Shown here one piece after another: positions 1 to 8,263 of a stretch of 64,000 nucleotides of DNA. The stretch is from positions 7,936,001-8,000,000 of the forward strand of contig NZ_JAPEPZ010000001.1 of NCBI RefSeq assembly GCF_026339875.1, read 5' to 3'. The translations under genes and the position numbers were made by a program. The DNA is from Streptomyces sp. NBC_01571. Its GTDB lineage: Bacteria > Actinomycetota > Actinomycetes > Streptomycetales > Streptomycetaceae. Under the pieces are notes generated by a model. The model saw nothing but the letters and a program-made list of their open reading frames with translations. It searched no databases and had not been told where the DNA came from. Numbering within the stretch: the first letter of the stretch is position 1; each line of letters begins with the position of its first letter.

Positions 1-548
1 AGGCGGCCGTGAACCGTGTCCGGCCCGCCCGCGCCTTCCTCGCCGCGGCCGGAGTCTCGGTACTCGGCGTGGTCCTGCTGACCCAGAGCGGTGGCTTCAC
101 CCGCCCCTCGCCGGGCGATCTGCTGATGCTGCTCGCGGCCGTCGCCCGGACCGGGCACGTACTCGTCATGTCCCGCAGCAAGGCGGTCCGGGGTGCCGGC
201 GCGCTGCCGCTGACCACGGTGCAACTGGGTACCGCGGTGCTGGTGTTCGCGCTGCTGTCGGCCGGCGCCGACACCACGCCCTGGGCCGCGGCCGCGGACT
301 TCGGGGCGCGGGAGTGGGCCGGGCTGCTGTTCCTCGCCGTGTGCTGCACGCTCTTCGCCTTCTTCGTGCAGATGTGGGCCGTGCGCCGGACCTCGCCGTC
401 CCGGGTCGGCCTGCTGCTCGGCACCGAGCCGCTGTGGGCCGCCGCCGCGGGCATCGCGCTCGGCGGCGAACGGCTGGGCGCGGTGGGCCTGCTGGGCGGC
501 GTTCTCGTCATCGCCGGGACCGTGTGGGGACGCCGGGCGGCAGGTTAA
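1..548 (+). CDS. EamA/DMT-family transporter, 3' part
   Basis: This is the C-terminal half of a drug/metabolite-transporter (EamA) permease, an inner-membrane exporter. The frame is open from the left window edge, so the true start lies upstream; the GTG at 9 is probably internal. About 180 residues are visible against a usual 290-320. Several hydrophobic segments can be seen, such as LLMLLAAVARTGHVLVMS, LGTAVLVFALLSAG, AGLLFLAVCCTLFAFFVQMWA and the closing LLGGVLVIAGTVWG. The pattern 'RTSPSRVGLLLGTEPLWAA..AG..LGGERLG' is characteristic of the second EamA repeat. The substrate cannot be inferred. Confidence 0.85.
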   Translation, partial: AAVNRVRPARAFLAAAGVSVLGVVLLTQSGGFTRPSPGDLLMLLAAVARTGHVLVMSRSKAVRGAGALPLTTVQLGTAVLVFALLSAGADTTPWAAAADFGAREWAGLLFLAVCCTLFAFFVQMWAVRRTSPSRVGLLLGTEPLWAAAAGIALGGERLGAVGLLGGVLVIAGTVWGRRAAG

Positions 549-591
549 CTCGCGGATAACTCATCGGACTCGACGGGAGAAATCATCGACC

Positions 592-628
592 TTGACATTG
601 ACATGTCACTGTCTACGCGCGTCATCCT
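592..628 (+). promoter_or_regulatory. Candidate promoter of the secreted RNase gene
   Basis: Two consensus -35 hexamers TTGACA lie back to back at 592-597 and 598-603. A weak -10 (TCATCC/CATCCT, 622-628) follows the second at 18-19 bp. The RNase ATG is at 635, so the leader would be very short or absent. Only the hexamers and spacing support this. Confidence 0.4.
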
Positions 629-634
629 AGGGCC

Positions 635-1027
635 ATGAGATTCCCCCCACGAATCACTCGCATCGGTTCCCTGGTCGCTCTCATGTCCGCGCTGCTCATC
701 GGCGGGAGCACGGTCGTCCCCGCCAACGCCGCGGCGACCGCCGTCGGCAGCATCTGTTACGGGCAGCTGCCGTCGCAGGCGTACGACACGCTGGACCTGA
801 TCGCCTCCGGAGGCCCCTTCCCGTACTCGCAGGACGGGGTCGTCTTCCAGAACCGCGAAGGTGTCCTGCCCACCCAGTCCACCGGCTACTACCACGAGTA
901 CACCGTCATCACGCCGGGCTCCTCGACGCGGGGCGCCAAGCGCATCGTGACCGGCAAGAAGACGCGGGAGGACTACTACACCTCGGACCACTACGTCACG
1001 TTCAAGCTGATCAACTTCGGCTGCTGA
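635..1027 (+). CDS. Secreted guanyl-specific ribonuclease (RNase Sa type)
   Basis: Secreted microbial ribonuclease of the N1/T1/Sa family, which cleaves RNA 3' of guanosine through a 2',3'-cyclic intermediate. The 130-aa product has a Sec signal (residues 1-33, cleavage near ANAAA) and a mature domain of about 95 residues, the size of RNase Sa. The mature part follows RNase Sa closely, including GPFPYSQDGVVFQNRE and YYHEYTVITPG. Applying RNase Sa numbering (+34), the catalytic set maps to Glu88, Arg99, Arg103 and His119, and the structural disulfide to Cys41-Cys130. All are present, so the enzyme should be active. No barstar-like inhibitor gene is seen nearby. Tandem TTGACA hexamers lie just upstream. 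Confidence 0.93.
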   Translation: MRFPPRITRIGSLVALMSALLIGGSTVVPANAAATAVGSICYGQLPSQAYDTLDLIASGGPFPYSQDGVVFQNREGVLPTQSTGYYHEYTVITPGSSTRGAKRIVTGKKTREDYYTSDHYVTFKLINFGC

Positions 1028-1066
1028 TCCGAGGGTGACGCGGTTGCCCGGGAGTCCGGTCCGTGT

Positions 1067-1285
1067 TCAGCCGGACTCCCGGCTCCCGGCGGCGGCGAAC
1101 AACGCGAACGAGAGGACGAGGAGCGCGACGCTCGTGCAGCTCTCGTAGCCGTCGAGGACGCCGAGCCGCCGTACGAGGCCCCACCCTCGTAGGCGGCCGG
1201 TCGTCCCGTGCACCAGGCCGAGAGCGCCCTGCACCAGCGCGACGACACCCAGCGCCTCCAGGAACCGCTTCACCGTTCGCTTCAT
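1067..1285 (-). CDS. Small hypothetical membrane protein
   Basis: A 72-aa protein with two hydrophobic stretches (ALGVVALVQGALGLVHG near the N terminus and TSVALLVLSFALFAAAG near the C terminus), so probably a two-pass membrane protein. The ATG at 1285 has a GGCGAGGGT ribosome site and is preferred over an in-frame ATG 12 codons upstream. No family is recognised. It lies convergent to the RNase gene and divergent from the histidine kinase. Confidence 0.55.
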   Translation of the reverse strand: MKRTVKRFLEALGVVALVQGALGLVHGTTGRLRGWGLVRRLGVLDGYESCTSVALLVLSFALFAAAGSRESG

Positions 1286-1463
1286 GGCAAGACCCTCGCC
1301 CCGCGGACCCCCCACGTTCATCGGCCGCGGGGCGGGGCATGCCGGTCCGGAGTTCCGTCCCGGGGCGAGAGGGAGGGACGAAAGTCCTCGCCCTTGCGAC
1401 TTTGGTCGGAGATGGCGGGCGGGAAGACCTCACGACGGACCCGACTGCGTAGATTTGTCGACC

Positions 1464-2756
1464 GTGAGTGCTGACCATCCCCCGCCCATACCGGGGAACC
1501 TGTCCGCGCCGGGCCTGCCGGTGTCCCCGGCGCTGCTCCTGCCCGGGCCGCGCTGGCTGCTGCCGTCGGCCGTGGCGGCCGAGCTCGACCCCGGACAGAC
1601 CGGCAGAGGCGGGCGGCCCCGGCGTACCGTGCGCGACTGGATCGTCGACTTCGGCTGGTTTCTGCTGGCCGTCGTCATCGGAGTGCTCGCCGCGGACACG
1701 CTGACGGGTGACCCGAACACCCCGCACGGCCTGGCCGTCGCCGACCAGTGGATCGGCGCGCTCGCCTGCGCCGCGGTCTGGCTGCGACGGCGCTGGCCGG
1801 TGGGGCTGGCCGTGGCGATGATCCCCGTCGGACTGGTGTCGAACACCGCGGGGGGTGCCGGGCTGGTCGCCCTCTTCACCCTCGCCGTGCACCGGCCCTT
1901 CCCGTACGTGGCCTGGATCGCCGGCAGCCAGCTCGCCCTGCTCCCCGCCTACTTCTGGCTGCGCCCCGACCCCGATCTGCCGTACCTCGCCGCGGTGCTG
2001 GTCACCGCGCTGCTGACCGCCGCGGTGGTCGGCTGGGGCATGTTCGTACGGTCCAAGCGGCAGCTGATGCTGAGTCTGCGGGACCGGGCGCGGCGGGCCG
2101 AGACGGAGGCCGCGCTGCGGGCCGAGCAGGCGCAGCGGCTGGCCCGCGAGGCCATCGCGCGCGAGATGCACGACGTGCTGGCCCACCGGCTGACGCTGCT
2201 GAGCGTGCACGCGGGGGCGCTGGAGTTCCGGCCGGACGCGCCCCGCGCGGAGGTCGCGCGGGCCGCCGGGGTGATCCGGGAGAGCGCGCACGAGGCGCTG
2301 CAGGACCTGCGGGAGATCATCGGCGTGCTGCGGGCGGGGGACGCCGACGACGCGGGGCGGCCGCAGCCGACGCTCGCCGCGCTCGACGCGTTGGTCGCGG
2401 AGTCGCGGGAGGCGGGCATGAGGGTGGTCCTCGATCTGGTCGTCGCGGACCCTGTGGGCGTGCCCGCTTCCGTCGGCCGAACCGCCTATCGCATCGCCCA
2501 GGAAGGGCTGACCAACGCCCGCAAGCACGCGCCGGGCGCGGAGGTCACCGTCCGGGTCTCGGGTGGGTTCGGGGACGGTCTGACCGTGTCCGTGCGCAAT
2601 CCGGCACCGTCGGGGGAGGTGCCGCACGTGCCGGGGTCCGGGCAGGGGCTGATCGGACTGACCGAGCGTGCCGCCCTCGCGGGTGGGCGGTTGTCGCACG
2701 GGGCCGAGCGGGACGGGGGGTTCGAGGTGCGGGCGTGGTTGCCTTGGGGCGGGTGA
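1464..2756 (+). CDS. Two-component sensor histidine kinase (NarL/DesK type)
   Basis: Membrane histidine kinase of the HisKA_3 class, 430 aa. The N-terminal 190 residues hold 4-6 transmembrane helices (for example FGWFLLAVVIGVLA and LAAVLVTALLTAAVVGWGMF). A coiled linker rich in R, A and E follows. The dimerisation box is REMHDVLAHRLTLLSVHAG with the phospho-acceptor His near residue 236. The ATPase domain shows an N-box (RIAQEGLTNARKHAPG) and a G-box (GSGQGLIGLTERA). I chose GTG 1464, a likely leaderless start; an open frame extends further upstream but reads as low-complexity sequence. Its probable partner is the NarL-type regulator at 4238, separated from it by an inverted aldo/keto reductase gene. 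Confidence 0.88.
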   Translation: MSADHPPPIPGNLSAPGLPVSPALLLPGPRWLLPSAVAAELDPGQTGRGGRPRRTVRDWIVDFGWFLLAVVIGVLAADTLTGDPNTPHGLAVADQWIGALACAAVWLRRRWPVGLAVAMIPVGLVSNTAGGAGLVALFTLAVHRPFPYVAWIAGSQLALLPAYFWLRPDPDLPYLAAVLVTALLTAAVVGWGMFVRSKRQLMLSLRDRARRAETEAALRAEQAQRLAREAIAREMHDVLAHRLTLLSVHAGALEFRPDAPRAEVARAAGVIRESAHEALQDLREIIGVLRAGDADDAGRPQPTLAALDALVAESREAGMRVVLDLVVADPVGVPASVGRTAYRIAQEGLTNARKHAPGAEVTVRVSGGFGDGLTVSVRNPAPSGEVPHVPGSGQGLIGLTERAALAGGRLSHGAERDGGFEVRAWLPWGG

Positions 2757-2786
2757 GGGGTGGCCCTGGGCGGGCGGTGGTGGGGC

Positions 2787-2967
2787 GGGGCCGTGCTGGT
2801 ACGTCGGGCCCGTCGCCGCCGTATGTGGGCGGCGTTGGGCGGGCGGTGGGGGCGGGGCCGTGCCGGTACGTCGAGCCCGTCGCCGCTGGATCAGACGTGG
2901 GCCGGGCAGGGGAGCCGCTGCTCGATCCGGGCGTAAGCGACGGGCTGCGACGTACCGGCACGGCCCC
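2787..2967. repeat. 20-bp inverted and direct repeats between convergent genes
   Basis: GGGGCCGTGCCGGTACGTCG at 2854-2873 is repeated as a perfect inverted copy at 2948-2967. A direct copy with one mismatch lies at 2787-2806, inside a roughly 67-bp degenerate tandem repeat. The 296-bp gap 2757-3052 holds no gene. The long-range inverted pair, 74 bp apart, could fold into a cruciform or terminate the convergent kinase and reductase transcripts. Confidence 0.7.
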
Positions 2968-3052
2968 TCGCGTGCGTCGGCGGGTGCGGGTTCGGGGTGT
3001 GGTCGGCTTGTTCGGGCGTGGGTTGGGGGTTGCGGTGGTTTCGGGGCGGGGC

Positions 3053-4081
3053 TCAGTGCGTGCGGGGGATCACTCGGTGGCCCGCCGTTCCGTACACCCA
3101 TGCCGATGTCTCGTCGATGAAGTCGGTCGGGAAGCCGGTGCGGAAACCGGTGACCTCCTCCAAGGTGGTCACCAGCTCCGTGGGCAGGGTCAGTTCGGCC
3201 GCGCCGAGGTTGTCGACGAGCTGGGTGACGTGGCGGGCGCCCACGATGGGGTGGACGGCGGGGGAGCGGGCCATGGTCCAGGCGATGGCGACCTGGGCGG
3301 GAGAGGCGCCGAGTTCGTCGGCCGCCGTCTGGACGGCCCCGGCCACGGTCCGCTCCAGTTCTCCGATCGCCTCCGGGGAGAGCCGGGTCGCCTCGCCCGG
3401 GAGCACCCCGCCCGGCCGGGTGTACTTGCCGGACAGGATGCCGTTCTGCAAAGGGCTCCACGCCGCGACCGACATGCCGAACGCCTCGGCCATCGGCAGG
3501 AGTTCGCGCTCGGCGTCCCGGCTCAGCAGGCTGTACGGCACCTGGAGCGCCGAGAACGGTGACCAACCCCGCCACTCGGCGAGCGTGTTGGCCCGTGACA
3601 CCACCCAGGCCGGGGCGTCCGAGATGCCCACGTACAGGACCTTCCCGGACCGTACGGCGTCGTCGAGGGCACGCATCGTTTCTTCGACCGGGGTGTTCCG
3701 GTCCCAGATGTGCACCCAGTAGATGTCGATGTAGTCGGTTCCCAGCCGCCGCAGGCTCGTCTCCAGGGAGAGCGCGAGGTTCTTGCGGTGGTTCCCGGCG
3801 GCGTTCGGGTCCGCGCCGTCACGGGATATCGTGTACTTGGTGGACAGCACGAAGCGGTCGCGGCGCCCCTTCAGCAACTCGCCCACGATCTCCTCGCTGG
3901 CCCCGCCACGGTAGTTGACGGCGGTGTCGACCACGTTGCCGCCGGCCTCCGCGTAGGCGTCGAGGATCCGCGCGCACTCCTCCTTCGGCGCGCCCACCCC
4001 GTCCTGCTCCCCGAACGTCATCGCACCGAGGAACAGTTCGGAGACACGAAGGCCGGTCCGACCCAAGAGCCGATAGCGCAC
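3053..4081 (-). CDS. Aldo/keto reductase
   Basis: NADPH-dependent oxidoreductase of the AKR superfamily, 342 aa, cytosolic (beta/alpha)8 barrel. The catalytic tetrad is visible: Asp and Tyr in NVVDTAVNYRGG, Lys in LSTKY and His in YWVHIWD. The NADPH-binding end has IVGARHVTQLVDNLGA. The GTG at 4081 is chosen because GGAGGAG sits seven bases upstream; an ATG ten codons earlier lacks a site. The gene lies inverted between the kinase (1464-2756) and the response regulator (4238-4957). The substrate is unknown. Confidence 0.9.
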   Translation of the reverse strand: MRYRLLGRTGLRVSELFLGAMTFGEQDGVGAPKEECARILDAYAEAGGNVVDTAVNYRGGASEEIVGELLKGRRDRFVLSTKYTISRDGADPNAAGNHRKNLALSLETSLRRLGTDYIDIYWVHIWDRNTPVEETMRALDDAVRSGKVLYVGISDAPAWVVSRANTLAEWRGWSPFSALQVPYSLLSRDAERELLPMAEAFGMSVAAWSPLQNGILSGKYTRPGGVLPGEATRLSPEAIGELERTVAGAVQTAADELGASPAQVAIAWTMARSPAVHPIVGARHVTQLVDNLGAAELTLPTELVTTLEEVTGFRTGFPTDFIDETSAWVYGTAGHRVIPRTH

Positions 4082-4237
4082 TGGGAAACTCCTCCGGAGG
4101 TCTGCTGTCACAACGTCACACGGTCGGCCGGCGTGGTGCGCCGGCTCCCGGTCAACCGACCGTAGTCGCCGGACGCGGGCCGGGGGGCGGAATCGTCACG
4201 CCGGACGCGCCGCGGCGGAATCACTACGGTAGGCGGC

Positions 4238-4957
4238 ATGAAGGCGATCCGACTGCTTCTGGTCGACGACGATCCGCTGGTGAGGGCCGGCCTGTCCTTC
4301 ATGATGGGCGGCGCCGACGACATCGAGATCGTCGGTGAGGCCGCCGACGGCAGCGAGGTCGAGGCGCTCGTCGACCGCACCCGCCCGGACGTCGTCCTGA
4401 TGGACATCCGGATGCCGACGGTCGACGGCCTCGCGGCCACCGAGCGGCTGCGCGGCCGTCGGGACGCCCCGCAGGTCGTGGTCCTCACCACCTTCCACGC
4501 CGACGAGCAGGTACTGCGGGCGCTGCGCGCGGGCGCCGCCGGGTTCGTCCTCAAGGACACCCCGCCCGCCGACATCGTCGACGCGGTCCGCCGGGTCGCG
4601 GCCGGCGACCCGGTGCTGTCACCCACCGTCACCCGCCGGCTGATGGAGCAGGCGGCCGGCGGCCCCGCCGACACCCGCCGCAGCACCGCCCGCGACCGGA
4701 TCGCCGTCCTCAACGACCGCGAACGCGAGGTCGCCGTCGCCGTCGGCCGCGGCGCCTCCAACGCGGCGATCGCCACCGAGCTCTACATGAGCGTGGCGAC
4801 CGTCAAGACCCATGTCTCCCGCATCCTCGCCAAGCTCGGACTCAACAACCGTGTCCAGATCGCCCTGCTGGCGTACGACGCCGGGCTTCTGGAGGAGGAC
4901 GGGCACCGAGCGCGGACCCCGCGCGTTGTCCAGGGCAACGGGAGGGCGGAGCCATGA
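4238..4957 (+). CDS. NarL/FixJ-type response regulator
   Basis: Cytosolic DNA-binding regulator, 239 aa. The receiver domain (1-120) has the acidic pocket DDD at 10-12, the phospho-acceptor Asp56 in VVLMDIRMP, the switch Thr in VLTTFHAD and the Lys in VLKDTPP. A LuxR-type helix-turn-helix follows (about 160-225: LNDREREVAVAVGRGASNAA, ATVKTHVSRILAKLGL). The stop overlaps the P450 start (ATGA, 4954-4957), so the two are translationally coupled. The cognate kinase is probably the one at 1464-2756. Confidence 0.92.
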   Translation: MKAIRLLLVDDDPLVRAGLSFMMGGADDIEIVGEAADGSEVEALVDRTRPDVVLMDIRMPTVDGLAATERLRGRRDAPQVVVLTTFHADEQVLRALRAGAAGFVLKDTPPADIVDAVRRVAAGDPVLSPTVTRRLMEQAAGGPADTRRSTARDRIAVLNDREREVAVAVGRGASNAAIATELYMSVATVKTHVSRILAKLGLNNRVQIALLAYDAGLLEEDGHRARTPRVVQGNGRAEP

Positions 4958-6126
4958 TCGACCTGGGTGAGTACGGCACGCGGTTCATGAAGGACCCCTA
5001 TCCGGTGTACGCGGAGCTGCGCGAGCGGGGCCCCGTCCACTGGGTGCGCATGCCGGCCCCCGGCGCGTACGAGTGCTGGCTCGTCGTCGGGTACGACGAG
5101 GCGCGGGCCGCCCTCGCCGACCCGAGACTGTCCAAGGACAGCACCAAGACGGGGCTGACCTCCCTCGAGGACGAGCTGATGGGCCGCCATGTGCTCGTCA
5201 CCGACCCGCCCGAGCACACCCGGCTGCGCTCACTCGTCGCCGGCGCGTTCACCATGCGCCGGGTGGCGGCGCTGCGGCCCCGTGTCCAGCGGATCACCGA
5301 CGACCTGCTGGACGCGATGCTCCCCGCGGGGCGCGCCGACCTCGTGGACTCCTTCGCCTATCCGCTGCCGATCACCGTCATCTGCGAGCTGTTGGGGGTG
5401 CCCGACATCGACCGGGCCGCGTTCCGCAGGATGTCGAACGAGATCGTGACCCCGACGGACGGCGTCGGCGAGTTCGCCGCCGTGAAGGAACTGGCCGGGT
5501 ATCTGGACGAGTTGATCGAGGACAAACGCTGCACGGCCCCGGCCGGCGATCTGCTCGGCGACCTCATCCGCACCAGGGCCGAGGACGGCGACCGGCTCTC
5601 CCGCGGCGAGCTGCGCGGGATGGCGTTCATCCTGCTGGTCGCGGGCCATGAGACGACGGTCAACCTGATCACGAACGGGGTGCACACGCTGCTCGCCCAC
5701 CCGGGCCAACTCGCCGCGCTGCGCTCCGACATGACCCTGCTGGACGGGGCGGTGGAGGAGGTGCTGCGCTTCGAGGGACCGGTCGAGACGGCGACCTACC
5801 GCTACGCGGCGGAGCCGATGGAGATCGGCGGCCGGGCCATCGCGGTGGGTGACCCGGTGATGATCGGACTCGACGCCGCCAACCGCGACGGGGCGCACTG
5901 CCCCGACCCGCACCGCTTCGACATCCGCCGCGCCCCGCGCGGCCATCTCGCCTTCGGGCACGGCGTCCACTACTGCCTGGGCGCGCCGCTGGCCCGGCTG
6001 GAGGCGCGGGTCGCGCTGCGCTCGCTGGTCGAGCGCTGCCCGGACCTCGCTCTCGACGGACCCCCGGGCGAGCCGCTGCCCGGGATGCTGATGCGCGGCG
6101 TACGCAGTCTGCCGGTGCGTTGGTGA
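4954..6126 (+). CDS. Cytochrome P450
   Basis: Soluble bacterial class I P450 monooxygenase, 390 aa, needing separate ferredoxin and reductase partners that are not in this window. It shows the I-helix oxygen-activation motif AGHETT (about 230-235), the ExxR motif in EEVLRFEGPVE and the heme loop FGHGVHYCLGAPLA with Cys341 as axial ligand. The substrate is unknown and no biosynthetic cluster surrounds it. Coupling by ATGA to the response regulator suggests that the two-component system controls or accompanies it. A terminator-like hairpin follows. Confidence 0.93.
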   Translation: MIDLGEYGTRFMKDPYPVYAELRERGPVHWVRMPAPGAYECWLVVGYDEARAALADPRLSKDSTKTGLTSLEDELMGRHVLVTDPPEHTRLRSLVAGAFTMRRVAALRPRVQRITDDLLDAMLPAGRADLVDSFAYPLPITVICELLGVPDIDRAAFRRMSNEIVTPTDGVGEFAAVKELAGYLDELIEDKRCTAPAGDLLGDLIRTRAEDGDRLSRGELRGMAFILLVAGHETTVNLITNGVHTLLAHPGQLAALRSDMTLLDGAVEEVLRFEGPVETATYRYAAEPMEIGGRAIAVGDPVMIGLDAANRDGAHCPDPHRFDIRRAPRGHLAFGHGVHYCLGAPLARLEARVALRSLVERCPDLALDGPPGEPLPGMLMRGVRSLPVRW

Positions 6127-6141
6127 GGGCTCCGGTCGTCC

Positions 6142-6170
6142 CGGTGCGGCCCGGACCGGGAGCCGCACCG
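6142..6170. terminator. Hairpin between convergent P450 and oxidoreductase genes
   Basis: A perfect 9-bp stem (CGGTGCGGC 6142-6150, GCCGCACCG 6162-6170) with an 11-base loop lies 16 bp after the P450 stop, in the convergent gap. There is no T-run, as is usual for Streptomyces terminators. Confidence 0.55.
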
Positions 6171-6214
6171 CACGCGCCGGGCTCGGCGCACCCCGGATTC
6201 AGCGCACCCGGGGC

Positions 6215-7225
6215 TCAGTCCCGTCCGGCGGGGATCTCCGCCAGCCGCACCGGGCGGCGCTCCAGCCGCGACAGTTCGCAGGCCTCCGCGATCCGCAGCG
6301 CGTGCAGGGCCTCGCGCCCGTCGCACGGGTTGGCGCGTTCACCGCGGACGACCTCGACGAACGCGGCGAGCTCGGCCTCGTACGCGGGGCCGAAGCGTTC
6401 CAGGAAGCCGGTCCACGGCTTGTCGGCGGGCGGTGGCCCGGCCGGTTCGGTGGAGGCGATCGGCGTGCGGTCGTCCAGGCCGACGCCGATCTGGTCCAGG
6501 TCACCGGCCAGTTCCATGCGGACGTCGTAGCCCGCGCCGTTCATCCGGGTCGCGGTCGCCGTGGCGAGGGTGCCGTCGTCGAGGGTGAGGACGGCCGCGG
6601 CGGTGTCGATGTCCCGCGCCTCGCGGAACATCGCGGGACCGGCGTCGGAACCCATCGCGTACACCTCGACGACCTCGTGGCCCGTCACCCAGCGCAGCAT
6701 GTCGAAGTCGTGGACCAGACAGTCCCGGTAGAGCCCGCCCGACAGCGGCAGATAGGCGGCCGGCGGCGGCGACTGGTCGGACGTCATCGCCCGGACGGTG
6801 TGCAGTCGTCCGAGCCGCCCCGACCGCACGGCCTCGCGCGCGGCCGTGTACCCCGCGTCGAAGCGGCGCTGGAAGCCCAGTTGCAGGACCGTTCCGGCCG
6901 CCTCGACCTCGGCGAGCGCGGCCAGTGTGCCCGGCAGGTCGAGGGCGATGGGCTTCTCGCAGAACACCGGGAGTCCGGAGCGCGCCGCCCGGCCGATCAG
7001 TTCCGCGTGGGCGGAGGTGGCCGCGGTGATGACCACGGCGTCCACGCCCCAGGTGAAGATCTCGTCCACGGTGGGTGCCGCGGTGGCGCCGAGACGGTCC
7101 GCGAGCTCATGGGCGCGCGCGGGGTCCGCGTCCGTGACGATGAGGGAGCCGACTTCGCGGTGGCGGTCAAGAGCGGTCGCGTGAAATGTGCCGATACGAC
7201 CCGTTCCGATAAGTCCGATGCGCAT
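6215..7225 (-). CDS. Gfo/Idh/MocA oxidoreductase, inositol 2-dehydrogenase-like
   Basis: NAD(P)-dependent sugar/polyol dehydrogenase, 336 aa. The N-terminal Rossmann fold has GLIGTGRIGTFHA and the family Lys in FCEKPIALD. The C-terminal domain has LVHDFDMLRWVTG, which supplies the catalytic Asp/His region. Length and motifs match inositol 2-dehydrogenases (IolG), but the family covers many substrates. The ATG at 7225 begins the Rossmann strand directly; an upstream in-frame ATG adds 21 unlikely residues. It is divergent from the GntR regulator, with a palindromic operator between them, and sits beside a sugar ABC importer. Confidence 0.87.
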   Translation of the reverse strand: MRIGLIGTGRIGTFHATALDRHREVGSLIVTDADPARAHELADRLGATAAPTVDEIFTWGVDAVVITAATSAHAELIGRAARSGLPVFCEKPIALDLPGTLAALAEVEAAGTVLQLGFQRRFDAGYTAAREAVRSGRLGRLHTVRAMTSDQSPPPAAYLPLSGGLYRDCLVHDFDMLRWVTGHEVVEVYAMGSDAGPAMFREARDIDTAAAVLTLDDGTLATATATRMNGAGYDVRMELAGDLDQIGVGLDDRTPIASTEPAGPPPADKPWTGFLERFGPAYEAELAAFVEVVRGERANPCDGREALHALRIAEACELSRLERRPVRLAEIPAGRD

Positions 7226-7265
7226 GGGAACAAACTGAGGGCCCACCAGGCACTGTGTCAATGGT

Positions 7266-7277
7266 TTGTCCGGACAA
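7266..7277. promoter_or_regulatory. Putative GntR operator TTGTCCGGACAA
   Basis: A perfect 12-bp palindrome in the divergent gap between the dehydrogenase (start 7225) and the GntR gene (start 7327). A related site, TGTTCTGACA, occurs at 8264-8273 ahead of the ABC transporter operon. This suggests one regulator for both. Confidence 0.6.
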
Positions 7278-7326
7278 TCGAACTTCACAACTTCCCGTCA
7301 ACATCTCCCGGAGCTACGCTCGGCGC

Positions 7327-8091
7327 GTGCCGAAACCAGATGTGGATCCGACCGTGTCGCTCCAGCTCAGCGTCGACCGCAGCAGTCCGGTCCCGCTGTA
7401 CTTCCAGTTGTCCCAGCAGCTGGAGGCCGCGATCGAGCACGGAACCCTGACCCCGGGCAGCCTCCTCGGCAACGAGATCGAGCTCGCCGGACGACTCGGC
7501 CTGTCCCGGCCGACCGTCCGTCAGGCCATTCAGTCCCTTGTCGACAAGGGACTGCTGGTGCGGCGCAGAGGCGTCGGCACCCAGGTCGTGCACAGTCAGG
7601 TCAAGCGGCCGCTGGAGCTCAGCAGCCTGTACGACGACCTGGAGGCGGCCGGGCAGCGCCCCGCGACCCGGGTGCTCGTCAATACCGTCGTGCCGGCGTC
7701 CGCCGAGGTCGCGGCCGCGCTGGGCGTGGCCGAGGGCAGCGACGTCCACCGGGTGGAACGCCTCCGTCTCGCCCACGGGGAGCCGATGGCGTACCTCTGC
7801 AACTACCTGCCGCCCGCCCTGCTGGAGTTGGACAGCGCCCGGATGGAGGCCACCGGGCTGTACCGGCTGATGCGTGCCGCGGGCATCACCCTGCACAGCG
7901 CCCGTCAGTCCGTCGGTGCCCGCGCGGCCACCGAGGAGGAGGGCGAGCGGCTCGGCGAGCCCGCCGGGGCGCCGCTGCTCACCATGCAGCGCACCACCTT
8001 CGACGACACCGGGCGCGCCGTGGAGTTCGGCACCCACACATACCGTGCCTCCCGCTACTCCTTCGAGTTCCAGCTCCTCGTACGCCCGTGA
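7327..8091 (+). CDS. GntR/HutC-family transcriptional regulator
   Basis: Ligand-responsive repressor of the HutC subfamily, 254 aa from GTG 7327 (an open frame extends 24 codons upstream across the operator and is not preferred). The winged helix spans about 15-80: PLYFQLSQQLEAAIEHG, LAGRLGLSRPTVRQAIQSL, LLVRRRGVGTQVV. A UTRA effector domain fills the rest (VHRVERLRLAHGEPMAYL, FEFQLL). It is divergent from an inositol-dehydrogenase-like gene and upstream of the sugar ABC operon, so it probably senses a polyol or its catabolite. Degenerate 18-bp repeats begin at its stop codon. Confidence 0.9.
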   Translation: MPKPDVDPTVSLQLSVDRSSPVPLYFQLSQQLEAAIEHGTLTPGSLLGNEIELAGRLGLSRPTVRQAIQSLVDKGLLVRRRGVGTQVVHSQVKRPLELSSLYDDLEAAGQRPATRVLVNTVVPASAEVAAALGVAEGSDVHRVERLRLAHGEPMAYLCNYLPPALLELDSARMEATGLYRLMRAAGITLHSARQSVGARAATEEEGERLGEPAGAPLLTMQRTTFDDTGRAVEFGTHTYRASRYSFEFQLLVRP

Positions 8092-8177
8092 ATCCGCTTA
8101 TACCGGTGAATCCGTGTACGGCGGTGAATTGTCGTACGGCCGTGAATCCCCGTGCCGATGTGAATGTTTGGATCTTC
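8088..8177. repeat. Five degenerate 18-bp tandem repeats
   Basis: GTGAAT recurs at 8088, 8106, 8124, 8142 and 8160, exactly 18 bp apart, with partly conserved following bases (CCNYGTACGG). A sixth GTGAAT at 8186 is out of phase. The first unit overlaps the regulator's stop codon; the array lies in the leader region of the ABC operon. Confidence 0.75.
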
Positions 8178-8263
8178 ATGGGGCGGTGAATTCCACTCGT
8201 GATCGGAAAGTGCCTGGTGGGGGAGTGAACCGTCGGGGCGTGGCCGAATCTCAATCGTAAGAA

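Noticed and set aside
1011..3575. Very long minus-strand open frame across the kinase and reductase genes
   Set aside because: Composition is Arg/Pro/Gly-rich shadow of high-GC genes; no domain, and it runs antisense to a clear histidine kinase.
4954..6126. P450 as part of a secondary-metabolite cluster
   Set aside because: No synthase, ferredoxin or tailoring genes within reach; neighbours are regulatory and polyol genes.
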